Below, one piece after another: positions 6,905 to 15,683 of a stretch of 35,465 nucleotides of DNA. Origin of the DNA: Sphingomonadales bacterium (lineage in GTDB: Bacteria > Pseudomonadota > Alphaproteobacteria > Sphingomonadales > Sphingomonadaceae). Positions within the stretch are counted from its first letter, which is position 1; each line of letters starts with the position of its first letter. The stretch is from the NCBI GenBank assembly GCA_025351405.1, contig JANXVZ010000008.1:1-35465 (forward strand). Reading direction: 5' to 3'. The position numbers were made by a program, and so were the translations under genes. Under the pieces are notes generated by a model. That model had not been told where the DNA came from. It searched no databases and worked only from the letters and a program-made list of their open reading frames with translations.

Positions 6905-8158
6905 TCACCTCCCCGGGTTGGCAGCCACAGCAATTGCCGTAGACCGCCCGCCGAAGCTGGCGCGGCGGTGTGCGAACCGCGACATCGCCATGGCCGCACC
7001 GAGGCAGATTGCCCCTGCCACGCCGATCCACGCCACCCCGAAATGGCCGATCACGACCGAACCGAGCGCTGATCCGAGCGCGAAGCCCAGGTACATGAAG
7101 GAGGCATTGAGCGAGAGGATGACCGGTGTGTTCGCCACCCCTGCGAGGCCGATCAGCCTGTCCTGCTGCGCCGGAAAGAAGCTCCAGCCGCTCGCCGCCC
7201 AGAAGATGACCAGGGCCACGACGATTGCGACCGTATACGGCCCGGGCATCAGCGCAACGGTCGTCAGCCCTACAAAGGACGCTGCCATGACAGGAAGTGC
7301 GATCCCCTGTACACGGCCGTATCCGTAGCGGTCGACACCAGCGCCCCCGACGGTCACCCCGGCCAACGCAGCGATCCCATAGGTGGCAAGGACGGTTGCG
7401 ATCTGATTGGCTGACAAATCCGCGGCGGCAGTCAGAAACGGCACGACATACGTGTAGACCGTATACGCCGCGACCGCCCACAGCGTTGTCGTGAGCAGGC
7501 TTGGCAAGACAGCGGGCGTGCCAATGACGGCGAGGCGCGTCCGCAAGCCGGCGGGCGGTGTTGCTCCGACATTACGGGGCAGCCGGACAGCCAGCACGGC
7601 AAGAGCGATCGCGGACAGGACGGCGACCCCGAGGAACGTCGCGCGCCAGCCGAACTGTGCCCCGACAACCGCCCCAAGCGGCACTCCTATGGCGATCGCC
7701 AGCGTGATACCGCCGTTGACGATGCCAAGGGCGCGCCCCCTCTGGTGCGGAGCCGCCAGGACGCCGGCCAAGCCGTTGGCGTTCGGTACATAAAGGCCTG
7801 CCGCAAAGGCGAGCAGGACCCGCGCGCCGGCCAGCGTCCAATAGCCAGGTGCCGCGGCAGCAAGAAGGTTGGCGAGCCCGAATCCGGCCAGCGCCAGAAG
7901 CAGCAGTTTTCGCCGGGAAAGCGCGGCGGTGAGGGCCGTGAGCAGCGGTGAGCTGACCGCGTACACGAAAGCAAATATCGTCACGAGTTGCCCCGCCGCC
8001 TGGATGGTGACCGCCACGGACGAAGCGATCGTGGGCAACAGCGCAGCGATCATGAAGGCTTCGGTTCCCACCGCGAACGTGCCCAGCGCGAGTGCATACA
8101 GCGTCCGCAAGTCGAGCGACGTCGCCGTGCCGATTGTCGGGGGAGTGGTTTTCTTCAT
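6905..8158 (-). CDS. MFS drug/metabolite exporter, DHA1 (AraJ-like) type
   Basis: 417 aa from ATG 8158 (MKKTTPPTIGTATSLDLRTL); the frame extends upstream but that part overlaps the preceding gene and reads as shadow. Twelve hydrophobic segments are visible. TM1 carries ALGTFAVGTEAFMIAALLP, typical of the AraJ/YdhP/Cml subgroup of proton-driven exporters. The cytoplasmic loop 2-3 is ALSRRKLLLLAL, a variant of the MFS A motif, and motif C-like GVPLGAVVGAQFGWRATF lies in TM5. Role: export of a toxic small molecule or metabolite; substrate unknown. It sits 125 bp downstream of the frameshifted SnoaL-like gene on the same strand and may be co-transcribed. A weak GAGG lies upstream of the ATG. Confidence 0.9.
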   Translation of the reverse strand: MKKTTPPTIGTATSLDLRTLYALALGTFAVGTEAFMIAALLPTIASSVAVTIQAAGQLVTIFAFVYAVSSPLLTALTAALSRRKLLLLALAGFGLANLLAAAAPGYWTLAGARVLLAFAAGLYVPNANGLAGVLAAPHQRGRALGIVNGGITLAIAIGVPLGAVVGAQFGWRATFLGVAVLSAIALAVLAVRLPRNVGATPPAGLRTRLAVIGTPAVLPSLLTTTLWAVAAYTVYTYVVPFLTAAADLSANQIATVLATYGIAALAGVTVGGAGVDRYGYGRVQGIALPVMAASFVGLTTVALMPGPYTVAIVVALVIFWAASGWSFFPAQQDRLIGLAGVANTPVILSLNASFMYLGFALGSALGSVVIGHFGVAWIGVAGAICLGAAMAMSRFAHRRASFGGRSTAIAVAANPGR

Positions 8159-8283
8159 GTCCGGACCTCGCTGGAAGGACGTTGACCGGCGTGCCGGAAC
8201 TGCGGGCTCGCAACTCGGTACCAAAGGGAGCGGCGGGTCGAGGCCGGCCATGGCGTCCGATAGCGCAGCAGACGCGCCGGCGT

Positions 8284-8822
8284 TCATGGCTGCTTGATTT
8301 GCGCGACGGCAGCCTGCCAGTTCTCGACATGATAGGCGGTCGACAATTTGCCGTTCGTCACGGTGAAGGTGTCGATCGATATGGTCCGGAATGAGCGCCC
8401 GGTCGGTGCCGCGCCGAACAAGGGTTTCACCGGGTACCGGTGGCCTCGCCGCGCACGACGATACGGTTGCCCGACGTCCAGATATCGACGATTTTCCAGT
8501 GCAGGTCGGGGATGATCGATCCGAAATATTTGAACTGTCCGGCAAGCTGGTCGCGGTTCAGGCAGTCCTGGTTGGTCGAGCAGGATCGATAGTCCGCGTT
8601 TGTCGCCCGGCCCAGCAGCGCGACGACATCCTTCTTGCTCGGCTCATTGAGCGCATCATAGAGCGGCGCCACGATCCGCCGCGCCTGATCGACCGCAAGC
8701 GTCGGCGCACTCGTCTTGGCATGAGCTTCGGCGGCTTCGGTTTGCAGGAGACAGATACAGCCAAGGGCAGCAAGGCCGCGCGCCAGCTTGCCGAAATGTT
8801 GGGTTTTGGTCGCGGTGATCAT
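8284..8822 (-). pseudogene. Exported SnoaL-like protein, broken by a 1-base frameshift
   Basis: The first frame runs from ATG 8822 to a TGA at 8429-8427 (131 aa): signal peptide (LAALGCICLLQTEAAEAHA), then an NTF2/SnoaL-like body ending IVVRGEATGTR. Directly there, the neighbouring frame continues as VKPLFGAAPTGRSFRTISID, then FTVTNGKLSTAYHVENW and AVAQIKQP, with a TGA at 8286-8284. This is the normal C-terminal half of the family (GEATGTP, GRSF, YHVENW), so the two pieces belong together. Loss of one C in the CCCGG run near 8431-8437 explains the shift; restoring it gives about 179 aa. It could be a true mutation, phase variation or a base-call error. SnoaL-like exported proteins bind small ligands; no activity can be named. 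Same strand as the MFS gene. Confidence 0.85.
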
Positions 8823-9306
8823 GACAATTGCTCCTCAAAAAATGTTGGCGTAGCGATTCAGCAAGGTCGGACGGCGCCGGCGGCCGGGCGCCACCCTCCA
8901 TCGTTGTGCCAGTCCCGATCGGGAAAGGCGGTCAATATGAAGCTGGACCGCCAATCCGCATCGGGGTGGAAAGCGGCATTGGCGGCCCAGCGGCGCGGGC
9001 GGCCTCGCAGCCGACCGCGCGGTTCGAGCACCCTGGCACGGGGATCGCCGGTGCACTCGAATTCCTGACTTGATCGTCGAAGGCCAGTGGATGATGCCCT
9101 GGCGTTGTCGTTCTTCACAATCAGAGATAGGCATTATCATAATGTGGGGACACACCTGAGCAGGTGGCGCGGCAGTCACTCAATCGGGCTATTGTTTAAA
9201 GGCGCCGCCCTTGATCAAGCCGACAGCGCCTGATTTCGGCTTTTTCTTCGGCGTACAACAGGAATTGATCGACAGTCTGCCGGTTGTTGAACTTGGCCAA
9301 TGATGA
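8823..9306. other. Intergenic region between SnoaL-like and DoxX-like genes
   Basis: No clear gene. Copy 2 of the 67-bp repeat is at 9128-9194, with the palindrome CATTAT-C-ATAATG (9132-9144) inside it. On the minus strand, in frame with the stop of the DoxX-like gene, a 36-codon stretch (9306 to about 9199) reads SSLAKFNNRQTVDQFLLY then AEEKAEIRR; it looks protein-like but is too short to name and may be a gene remnant. Confidence 0.45.
9128..9194 (-). repeat. 67-bp degenerate repeat, copy 2
   Basis: Starts TAGGC, has TCACTC at exactly +48, and ends with the same TCACTCAATCGGGCTATTG as copy 1. It lies about 300 bp upstream of the frameshifted SnoaL-like gene (minus strand). The palindrome CATTATCATAATG inside it is unique to this copy. 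Confidence 0.6.
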
Positions 9307-9660
9307 CTAACGATCGAGGTCGATAATCTTTCGGCCAAAAAGGCGCGCGTCGATGGAATAGCCGCCTGCACCAAGCACCGAGACAGCAATCGCACAAAGA
9401 CTGTGCATGGCCGCCGAGAATCCCAGGGGTCCCGCGAGATGGGCCGCAAGGGCGAAGCCGATCACCGCCGCAATCCCGGCCAAGATCCGCGTGCAAAACC
9501 CGGCGAGCAGCGCCACTGCCACCACAGCCACGGCGACCTGCAGGGCGGCAACGTCGGTCAGCTGGGTGCCGGCGGCCAGTGCCGCAGCCAAGGCGCCGCG
9601 CAGTAGCAGCAGTGCTGCCCCTGCCCAGCCAGAGGGAAACACCAGAAAGCTTTTTGTCAT
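9307..9660 (-). CDS. DoxX-like inner-membrane protein
   Basis: 117 aa with four hydrophobic segments, the usual layout of DoxX-like proteins: GWAGAALLLLRGALAAALA, the stretch LQVAVAVVAVALLAG, the stretch GIAAVIGFALAAHLAG, and MHSLCAIAVSVLGAGGYSIDARLFGRK. The ending GGYSIDARLFGR is a good family mark (GPGAYSLDARLFGR in relatives). The family includes terminal-oxidase-associated subunits (DoxD/DoxX in archaea) and actinobacterial redox-stress proteins; here the partner is unknown. Start ATG 9660; no good Shine-Dalgarno is visible. Copy 3 of the 67-bp repeat begins 11 bp upstream of the ATG. It stands alone on this strand, divergent from the sensor kinase gene. Confidence 0.85.
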   Translation of the reverse strand: MTKSFLVFPSGWAGAALLLLRGALAAALAAGTQLTDVAALQVAVAVVAVALLAGFCTRILAGIAAVIGFALAAHLAGPLGFSAAMHSLCAIAVSVLGAGGYSIDARLFGRKIIDLDR

Positions 9661-9670
9661 GTTGGAAGAC

Positions 9671-9737
9671 TAGGTAGCGACCAACGGTCACGCTATGCTC
9701 TGTCGGGCGAGCACGCGATCACTCAATCGGGTGTTTC
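9671..9737 (-). repeat. 67-bp degenerate repeat, copy 3
   Basis: Starts TAGGT, has TCACTC at exactly +48 and shares CGATCACTCAATCGGG with copy 1, then diverges (TGTTTC in place of CTATTG). It lies immediately upstream of the DoxX-like gene (minus strand), in its probable promoter region. Confidence 0.55.
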
Positions 9738-9816
9738 GAAAGGCGGTGAAAGGTCGAAGATGCGGGCCGCATCCTCGGCGTCCAGCGGCCGCAAGAACAA
9801 GGGCTAGCCCGCCGCC

Positions 9817-12800
9817 GTGAAGCTGCTCGCAATCTTTCTGGTGCTGATGAGCGCCACTTTAGCCGGCGGCGCGCAGGCACTCGACCCAAGCCGGCGGCTG
9901 GGCCAGCTACACCATACGCGCTGGACCATCGAGGACGGGGCTCCGCCCGACATATGGGCGCTGGCGCAGGCGAGCGATGGCTACCTCTGGTTGGGAACGG
10001 GCGCCGGACTGTTTCGTTTCGATGGTGTGCGCTTCGAAAAGCTGGCGCTCTTTGGCGGCGACCGGGTTACATCCAGCAACATCACCGCCCTCCTCGCCGT
10101 TGCAAATGGCGATATGTGGATCGGCTATGTCAGTGGCGACATCTCGCGCTTCAGCCATGGCCGCCTTTCGACCTTCGGTCTCGGCATGCCGAACGCCTCG
10201 GTATACCAGATTGCCCGAGACCGGACGGGGGCGATCTGGGCGGCGCTGAAAAGCCCGCAATACGGCGGGGTCGTTCGCTATGACGGGAAGCGCTGGCAGC
10301 ACTTTGGCCCGGAGCACGGCCTGCCCGCGGGGGCGGCGACCAGCATCCTCGCATCACGCGACGGAGCGATCTGGGTCAACCTCGACGGCACGCTGTACGT
10401 ACGGCGGGAAGGCGCCGACACGTTCCTGTCAACCGGGCGCCGGCTCCGAAAGATCAGTTGCATCACGCAGAGCTCGCTCGGCGATATCTGGGTCTCCAGC
10501 GCCGCCGACGGTCGGCCCGGACTGGTCGAGGGGCCGTCGGCAACCTTGGCAGGACGGTCGGCCGAGGTTGCGCCGCCGCCCGCGCCGGAACCCGAGATCG
10601 GGCGCATGATCATCGATCACGATGGCGCCGCCTGGGGAACATACCAGGTCGGCGGTGTCTTCCGTCTGACAAGCATCGCCAGCGCCAAGCGCTCCAGGGC
10701 CGCAACTGCCGAGCGTTTCTCCCTCGCCGACGGCCTCAGCTCCGATATCGCGCGGCCGGTCCTTGAAGACCGGGAAGGTAATATTTGGGTTGGAAGCAAC
10801 CTGGGGCTCGACCGTTTTCGGGCGACGAACATCGTGGCGGCATCGGGCGTGCCCGCGACGTCGCGGCAAGGCTATCTGGCAGCGCCGGGTCGCGGTGGCG
10901 CCATGTTCGTCGCAACCGGGAACCAGCTCTATCGCGTCGACCAGGATCAGGCAGCGGTGCCGATTGCCGCCCTGCCGATGACTCCAACCTATTTGAAGAT
11001 CGACCAGCAGGCCGGGCTCTGGATCGGGCTCGAACGCGGGCTGGTACGAATGAGCAAGGCGCGATTGCGCCCCGTGCTTTTGCCGGCAGCCGCTGCCGGC
11101 CTCGCATCAGGGTGGATGCAGGGCGAGGATGGCAAGATCTGCATCGGCGTGCTGCATGCCGGCATATTCTGCCGCGAGGGCACGCACTGGCGGCCGAGCA
11201 ACTTTCGACTCGATGCGGCACATTCCGCGCCATGGCAGATGCTGCATGACCGATCGGGACGGGTCTGGCTGAGCTTTGAAGACGCGCTGGCGGTGATCGA
11301 ACACGGCACTCTGCGGCGGTTCACGACGCAGGACGGGCTGGCGATCGGCAAGATCGGCATCATCGCCGATAGTCCATCGGGTGTTCTGGTTGGCGGTGAC
11401 TTCGGCCTCGCCCACTTCGACGGCCATCGCTTCGTCACACTCGACGCGGAACGCCATCCCGCCCTCAGTCGTATCGCCGGCATCGTCACAACAGCCTCGG
11501 GCGAGACCTGGCTGAACGGCATCAAAGGCGTTGTCCGCCTGTCATCCGACGAACTCGCCCGGGCGTTCACGCGACCTGGCGACAATCTCCGGTTCACGTT
11601 GTTCGACATGAAAGATGGCCTTCCCGGCGTTGCGCAGCAGGATTCCGATACACCGACGGCGATCGAAAGTTCCGACGGGCGGCTGTGGTTCGTCACCAGC
11701 CACGGCGTCGCGTGGCTCGATCCGCGTCATCTGTTCCGAAACCCGGTACCGCCGCCGGTTTCTATCAGGGCGCTGATGGCAAACGGCAAGGAGTATGCCT
11801 ATCCGCAGTCGGTGACGCTCCCGGCAGGATCGTCCAACGTCGAAATCGACTATACCGCCTTGAGCCTGTCCATTCCCGACCGCGTCCGCTTTCGATACAA
11901 ACTGTCGGGCGTCGATGAAAACTGGATCGATCCGGGGACAAGGCGACAGGCATTTTATACAAAGCTCGGCCCCGGCAATTACCATTTCCAGGTTATCGCT
12001 GCGAACAACGACGGCGTCTGGAACCGATCCGGCGCTGGACTGGACGTTAATGTTCCGCCGACATTCGTCGAAAGCATCTGGTTCAGGGCGCTGCTGCTTT
12101 GTCTTGGTCTCTTCATTGCGTGGCTGGTGTATGCCCTGCGTGTTCGGCAAATCACGGATCGATTGCACGGCAGGCTCGAGGAGCGGCTCGGCGAACGCGA
12201 GCGGATTGCGCGAGAGCTGCATGACACACTGCTGCAAGGCTTCCAGGGGCTGGTTTTCCGGTTCCAGGCGGTCGCCGATCGACTGCAGCCGGGCAGCCAG
12301 GGACGTGAAATGGTCGAAAGTGCCCTGGACCAGGCCGATGCGGTCCTTGTCGAGGGCCGCAACCGCGTCCTCGACCTCCGCGGCGGGCCTGAAGATGCGG
12401 ACCTGTCCGAAAATATCGCAACATCGGCGAGGCGTATCCTTGCAACCAGCGATGCGAGTTTCCGGATTTTTGTCGAGGGCAAGCCACACCGGCTTCACCA
12501 GATCGTCCAGGAAGAACTCGCCCGTATCGCGCAAGAAGCGCTTTCCAATGCCCAGCGGCATTCCCGTGCCGACTGCATCGAGATCAGCATCGCTTATGGC
12601 CGTACGGAACTGAAGCTCCATATTCGCGACAATGGCGTCGGAATGGGGTCTGAAGCACACGCCGCAGGCGACAAGGGCAATCATTTCGGCATGCTCGGGA
12701 TGCGCGAGCGTGCGGCAAGGATTGGCGGGGTTTTCACGGTCACGTCGCAAGTCGGCGCCGGCACGGAAATAACGCTGTTTGTCCCCGGCCGGACCGCATA

Positions 12801-12840
12801 CGCCAACAACAGTGCTGCCCAGCGGGCAGCGGAGATATAG
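9817..12840 (+). CDS. Beta-propeller sensor histidine kinase (Reg_prop / Y_Y_Y / HisKA_3)
   Basis: 1007 aa from GTG 9817; an in-frame TAG at 9805 excludes a longer start. Signal peptide (LAIFLVLMSATLAGGAQAL), then about 600 residues of two-component-regulator propeller repeats of the form DGYLWLGTGAGLFRFDG and EGNIWVGSNLGLDRF. A Y_Y_Y domain follows (VEIDYTALSLSIPDRVRFRY, then GVDENW), one membrane helix (WFRALLLCLGLFIAWLVYAL), the HisKA_3 helix with RIARELHDTLLQGFQG (His802) and an ATPase domain with EALSNAQRHSRA, DNGVGM and GMRERA. The periplasmic propeller should sense a ligand and drive phosphorylation of the LuxR-type regulator that starts 3 bp after the stop. The ligand is not predictable; relatives in Bacteroidetes sense glycans. 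Confidence 0.95.
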   Translation: MKLLAIFLVLMSATLAGGAQALDPSRRLGQLHHTRWTIEDGAPPDIWALAQASDGYLWLGTGAGLFRFDGVRFEKLALFGGDRVTSSNITALLAVANGDMWIGYVSGDISRFSHGRLSTFGLGMPNASVYQIARDRTGAIWAALKSPQYGGVVRYDGKRWQHFGPEHGLPAGAATSILASRDGAIWVNLDGTLYVRREGADTFLSTGRRLRKISCITQSSLGDIWVSSAADGRPGLVEGPSATLAGRSAEVAPPPAPEPEIGRMIIDHDGAAWGTYQVGGVFRLTSIASAKRSRAATAERFSLADGLSSDIARPVLEDREGNIWVGSNLGLDRFRATNIVAASGVPATSRQGYLAAPGRGGAMFVATGNQLYRVDQDQAAVPIAALPMTPTYLKIDQQAGLWIGLERGLVRMSKARLRPVLLPAAAAGLASGWMQGEDGKICIGVLHAGIFCREGTHWRPSNFRLDAAHSAPWQMLHDRSGRVWLSFEDALAVIEHGTLRRFTTQDGLAIGKIGIIADSPSGVLVGGDFGLAHFDGHRFVTLDAERHPALSRIAGIVTTASGETWLNGIKGVVRLSSDELARAFTRPGDNLRFTLFDMKDGLPGVAQQDSDTPTAIESSDGRLWFVTSHGVAWLDPRHLFRNPVPPPVSIRALMANGKEYAYPQSVTLPAGSSNVEIDYTALSLSIPDRVRFRYKLSGVDENWIDPGTRRQAFYTKLGPGNYHFQVIAANNDGVWNRSGAGLDVNVPPTFVESIWFRALLLCLGLFIAWLVYALRVRQITDRLHGRLEERLGERERIARELHDTLLQGFQGLVFRFQAVADRLQPGSQGREMVESALDQADAVLVEGRNRVLDLRGGPEDADLSENIATSARRILATSDASFRIFVEGKPHRLHQIVQEELARIAQEALSNAQRHSRADCIEISIAYGRTELKLHIRDNGVGMGSEAHAAGDKGNHFGMLGMRERAARIGGVFTVTSQVGAGTEITLFVPGRTAYANNSAAQRAAEI

Positions 12841-12843
12841 CCC

Positions 12844-13485
12844 ATGTCCTTGAACGAGGCTGGCCGGAGCATCCGGATACTGATCGTCGACGATCACCCG
12901 ATCCTGCGCGATGGCCTTGTTTCGCTCATCGCACAACAGCCCGACATGAAGGTCGTCGGCGAGGTCGCATCGGGTGAGGATGCCGTCATCGCCTTCCGCT
13001 CGCTCCGGCCGGATGTCACCTTGATGGACTTGCAGATGCCAGGCATGGGCGGCGTCGACGCGATACAGGCAATCCGAAGTGAATTTGCAGGCGCCCGCAT
13101 CATTGTGCTGACAACCTATGCCAGCGATGCCAAGGCCGTTCGCGCCTTGAAGGCTGGAGCCGTCGGCTATTTGTTGAAAAGCTCGGTTCGCAAGGAGCTG
13201 CTCGACACGGTCCGCGCGATCCATGCCGGACATCGCCGCATCCCGCCCGATATCGCCAACGAGATCGCGGTGCATGCTGGCGATGAGACGCTGAGCGAGC
13301 GCGAGATGGCGGTGCTCCGCCTTGTCGCGGGCGGCCAGGCCAACAAGCAGATTGCTTGGCAACTGACGATTTCCGAAGACACCGTGAAGGCGCACATGAA
13401 GAACATTTTTGCCAAGCTGGATGTCGCGGATCGGACCCACGCGGTGACGGTCGCGGTTCGCCGGGGCATCATCGAGCTCGAATGA
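12844..13485 (+). CDS. NarL/LuxR-family response regulator, partner of the propeller kinase
   Basis: 213 aa. Receiver residues 11-130: acidic pair in RILIVDDHPIL, phospho-acceptor Asp62 in TLMDLQMPG, Thr in VLTTYASD, Lys in YLLKSS. The C-terminal LuxR helix-turn-helix is LSEREMAVLRLVAGGQANKQ with TISEDTVKAHMKNIFAKLDV. It begins three bases after the kinase stop, so the two are one operon and a cognate pair. Target genes are unknown; the SMaseD/PLAT gene 280 bp downstream on the same strand is one candidate. Confidence 0.95.
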   Translation: MSLNEAGRSIRILIVDDHPILRDGLVSLIAQQPDMKVVGEVASGEDAVIAFRSLRPDVTLMDLQMPGMGGVDAIQAIRSEFAGARIIVLTTYASDAKAVRALKAGAVGYLLKSSVRKELLDTVRAIHAGHRRIPPDIANEIAVHAGDETLSEREMAVLRLVAGGQANKQIAWQLTISEDTVKAHMKNIFAKLDVADRTHAVTVAVRRGIIELE

Positions 13486-13766
13486 AATTTCCAGAGCGGC
13501 CTTCACCCTCCAGTAAAGGCTCACGCGACTTTGGCGGGCACCGGCAAAACGGCGGGAGGATGGAACCGGCCCGCCTGCGCTGTTGCCGCGATGCCGCAAT
13601 GGCGTCACCTGTTCATGGGATGGCACGTCAACTGTCTGGAATGTAAACTAAGATATCGCGCTGCCGGGACCGAATCCAATTTGGAGACGGACTGCCGGCG
13701 CCAAAGCCACCGGTTCGGCCAATTCATCAATTGTCCGCGACCTGTTGCTTGTCGTGGAGAGACATT

Positions 13767-14930
13767 GTGCCCGTGAGCATCCAGCCGCAGAAGTTTTACA
13801 TCATCGCGCACAATCCCAACACGATCGCTGACGTTACCGCCTTTCTCGATGCCGGCGCCAATGCACTGGAACCGGACATCTGCGTGTCTGCGGGCAAGCC
13901 TGGCAAATATTTCGTCAGCCATGACCATCTCGCCGGCTCGAACCCGTTTACGCCGGAGCACAGCCTCCTCACCTATCTCACCCATTTGCGGCGACTGCTG
14001 ACCGCCAAGGGCAACAAGTGGAACCTGGCGCTGATCATGTTCGACTACAAGGACCCGGTCGACGGCGATATCAACGAGTTGATGAAGATCATCCACGAGA
14101 ATTTCGGCAAGTTCCCGATCTGCAGCGGCGTCGCCATTGGCGTCACCGTCGGCAAGATCGCCGATGCGGGCACATTGGTCTGGTACGATCACAATATCGC
14201 CAATGCCGCCATCGGCATCGACGAGGAGAAGATCGTTGCCGATGTCGCCAGCCTGTTCGAGACGGCATCGCAACCAAGCTTTTCCTATGCCAATGGCATC
14301 ATCAAGACCGGCATCAAGCCCGGCGTGTTCAAATCGATGCTCGACGCCAAGTTCCAGCAATCGAAAAGCCCGGGGCTCAAGCTGGTCTATACCTGGATTC
14401 TCGAGCTTGAATCGTCGCTCATCGACTTTCTGGAGCTTCACATAGACGGCATCATCGTCAATCTCGACACCGTGCAGAAGCTCAAGACGATCCTCGCCAG
14501 CCCCGAATTCGGGCGCCAGTACGTCCTGGCGCACAACGGCTACAATCCCTGGACAGCGCCGTTGCCACCCACCTACACCGCGACCATCTTTACCCGCGAC
14601 GCCCACCTCGCAGGCACCGACGTTCCGGTCAGCTTTACCCTGATCGGCACGCTGGGATCGCTGAAATCAAAGGTCAATGGTGCTCACAAGGGTGTCTTCG
14701 AAGACGGCGCCATCGACCATGTCGTTTTCCCGGGCGCCAACATCGGCACCATCACGGGGATGCAGGTTAACCTGCTCGATCATGATGGCGATTCAGACTG
14801 GCTGCCCAAACGCATAGACCTGACGAACAACGTCGCGGCACCGCCGTCGTTCTTCAACTTCGGTCCCGAGGAATGGGTGGTCTTCGGCCATCCGGTTACC
14901 AAGCCGGCAACGCTGCTTCCGGTTATCTAG
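13767..14930 (+). CDS. Sphingomyelinase D/GDPD-like phosphodiesterase fused to a PLAT domain
   Basis: 387 aa from GTG 13767, chosen because GGAG lies seven bases upstream; a TTG at 13731 is possible but less likely. Residues about 8-265 fit the PLC-like phosphodiesterase barrel of sphingomyelinase D and GDPD: FYIIAHNPNTIADV (first catalytic His), GANALEPDICV (Glu and Asp metal ligands), YFVSHDHLAG (second His), NLALIMFDYKDP. Residues about 275-385 form a PLAT/LH2 beta-sandwich: YTATIFTRDAHLAGTDVPV, the stretch FTLIGTLGS, FEDGAIDHVVFPGANIG, LDHDGDSDWLPKRID, FNFGPEEWV. PLAT domains bind lipids or membrane proteins, so the fusion suggests a lipid head-group phosphodiesterase directed to membranes. 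No signal peptide is visible. It sits alone between two two-component pairs. Confidence 0.78.
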   Translation: MPVSIQPQKFYIIAHNPNTIADVTAFLDAGANALEPDICVSAGKPGKYFVSHDHLAGSNPFTPEHSLLTYLTHLRRLLTAKGNKWNLALIMFDYKDPVDGDINELMKIIHENFGKFPICSGVAIGVTVGKIADAGTLVWYDHNIANAAIGIDEEKIVADVASLFETASQPSFSYANGIIKTGIKPGVFKSMLDAKFQQSKSPGLKLVYTWILELESSLIDFLELHIDGIIVNLDTVQKLKTILASPEFGRQYVLAHNGYNPWTAPLPPTYTATIFTRDAHLAGTDVPVSFTLIGTLGSLKSKVNGAHKGVFEDGAIDHVVFPGANIGTITGMQVNLLDHDGDSDWLPKRIDLTNNVAAPPSFFNFGPEEWVVFGHPVTKPATLLPVI

Positions 14931-15041
14931 GAGCAGGCGGTGATTGCACATTGGATGGCAAATGTTCATGCTCCGTTGGCGCGATTGCCGGGTCGCAACC
15001 TTGTCGATCCTGCAGTATTCCGCGCCTGACCGGGAATGCCC

Positions 15042-15683
15042 ATGATCCGCACGGCCATCGTCGAGGACGACCCTGCCGCGGTTGAACGCCTTTGCGCTGC
15101 CATCGATGCCGCCGACGATATCGAAGTCATCGCGGTGGCGCGCAACTTCGCGGCGGGAATAGCGCTCGTCGAATCGGGCGGCTTCGACGTCCTGCTATGC
15201 GACCTCGGTCTTCCCGATGGATCGGGTGTCGGGATCATCAAGGCCAGCGCGGCCCGGTACCCGGATGCCGATATCATCGTCATCACGGTATTTGCCGACC
15301 AGGCAAAGGTTCTCGACAGCATCAAGGCCGGCGCGCGCGGCTATCTCCTGAAGGGTGGCGGGCTCGATGAATGTGTCGAGGGCATCCGCGAAATTCGGCG
15401 CGGCGGGTCGCCGATCAGCCCGATCATCGCCCGCCAGCTGCTCCAGCAATTGCGGCCGGCGGCGGTGCCGCCCCACGAGGGCGAGGCGCTTTCACCGCGC
15501 GAAGCCGAAGTGCTCAACCTGTTGGCACGCGGCTTCAGCTACGCGGAAATCGCGACGCTGCTCGGCCTGTCGGCGCAGACAATCGGCACCTATATCAAGC
15601 GCATATACCGCAAGCTCGAAGTCAATTCTCGATCGGAAGCCGTGTTCGAAGCCTCAAGCCGCGGCATCATGGATGTTCATTAA
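15042..15683 (+). CDS. NarL/LuxR-family response regulator, partner of the downstream kinase
   Basis: 213 aa from ATG 15042, chosen over ATG 15036 because GGGA lies six bases upstream of it. Receiver: AIVEDDPAAV, phospho-acceptor Asp54 in LLCDLGLPDG, ITVFADQ, and Lys in YLLKGG. LuxR helix-turn-helix: LSPREAEVLNLLARGFSYAE and LSAQTIGTYIKRIYRKLEV. Here the kinase gene follows the regulator and starts inside its last 11 bases, so translation is coupled. Targets unknown. Confidence 0.95.
   Translation: MIRTAIVEDDPAAVERLCAAIDAADDIEVIAVARNFAAGIALVESGGFDVLLCDLGLPDGSGVGIIKASAARYPDADIIVITVFADQAKVLDSIKAGARGYLLKGGGLDECVEGIREIRRGGSPISPIIARQLLQQLRPAAVPPHEGEALSPREAEVLNLLARGFSYAEIATLLGLSAQTIGTYIKRIYRKLEVNSRSEAVFEASSRGIMDVH

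Noticed and set aside
9132-9144. CATTAT-C-ATAATG as a stand-alone MarR/TetR operator
   Set aside because: Present only in repeat copy 2, far from a gene start, and too short to be decisive; kept as a note within that repeat.
6620-9737. Integron attC sites bounding gene cassettes
   Set aside because: The repeats lack the RYYYAAC and GTTRRRY core sites and the imperfect inverted symmetry of attC; cassette size and gene orientation do not fit either.
11542-13626. Long minus-strand frame (694 codons) antisense to the kinase and regulator
   Set aside because: It is the complement shadow of two well-defined genes in GC-rich DNA; no domain is recognisable.
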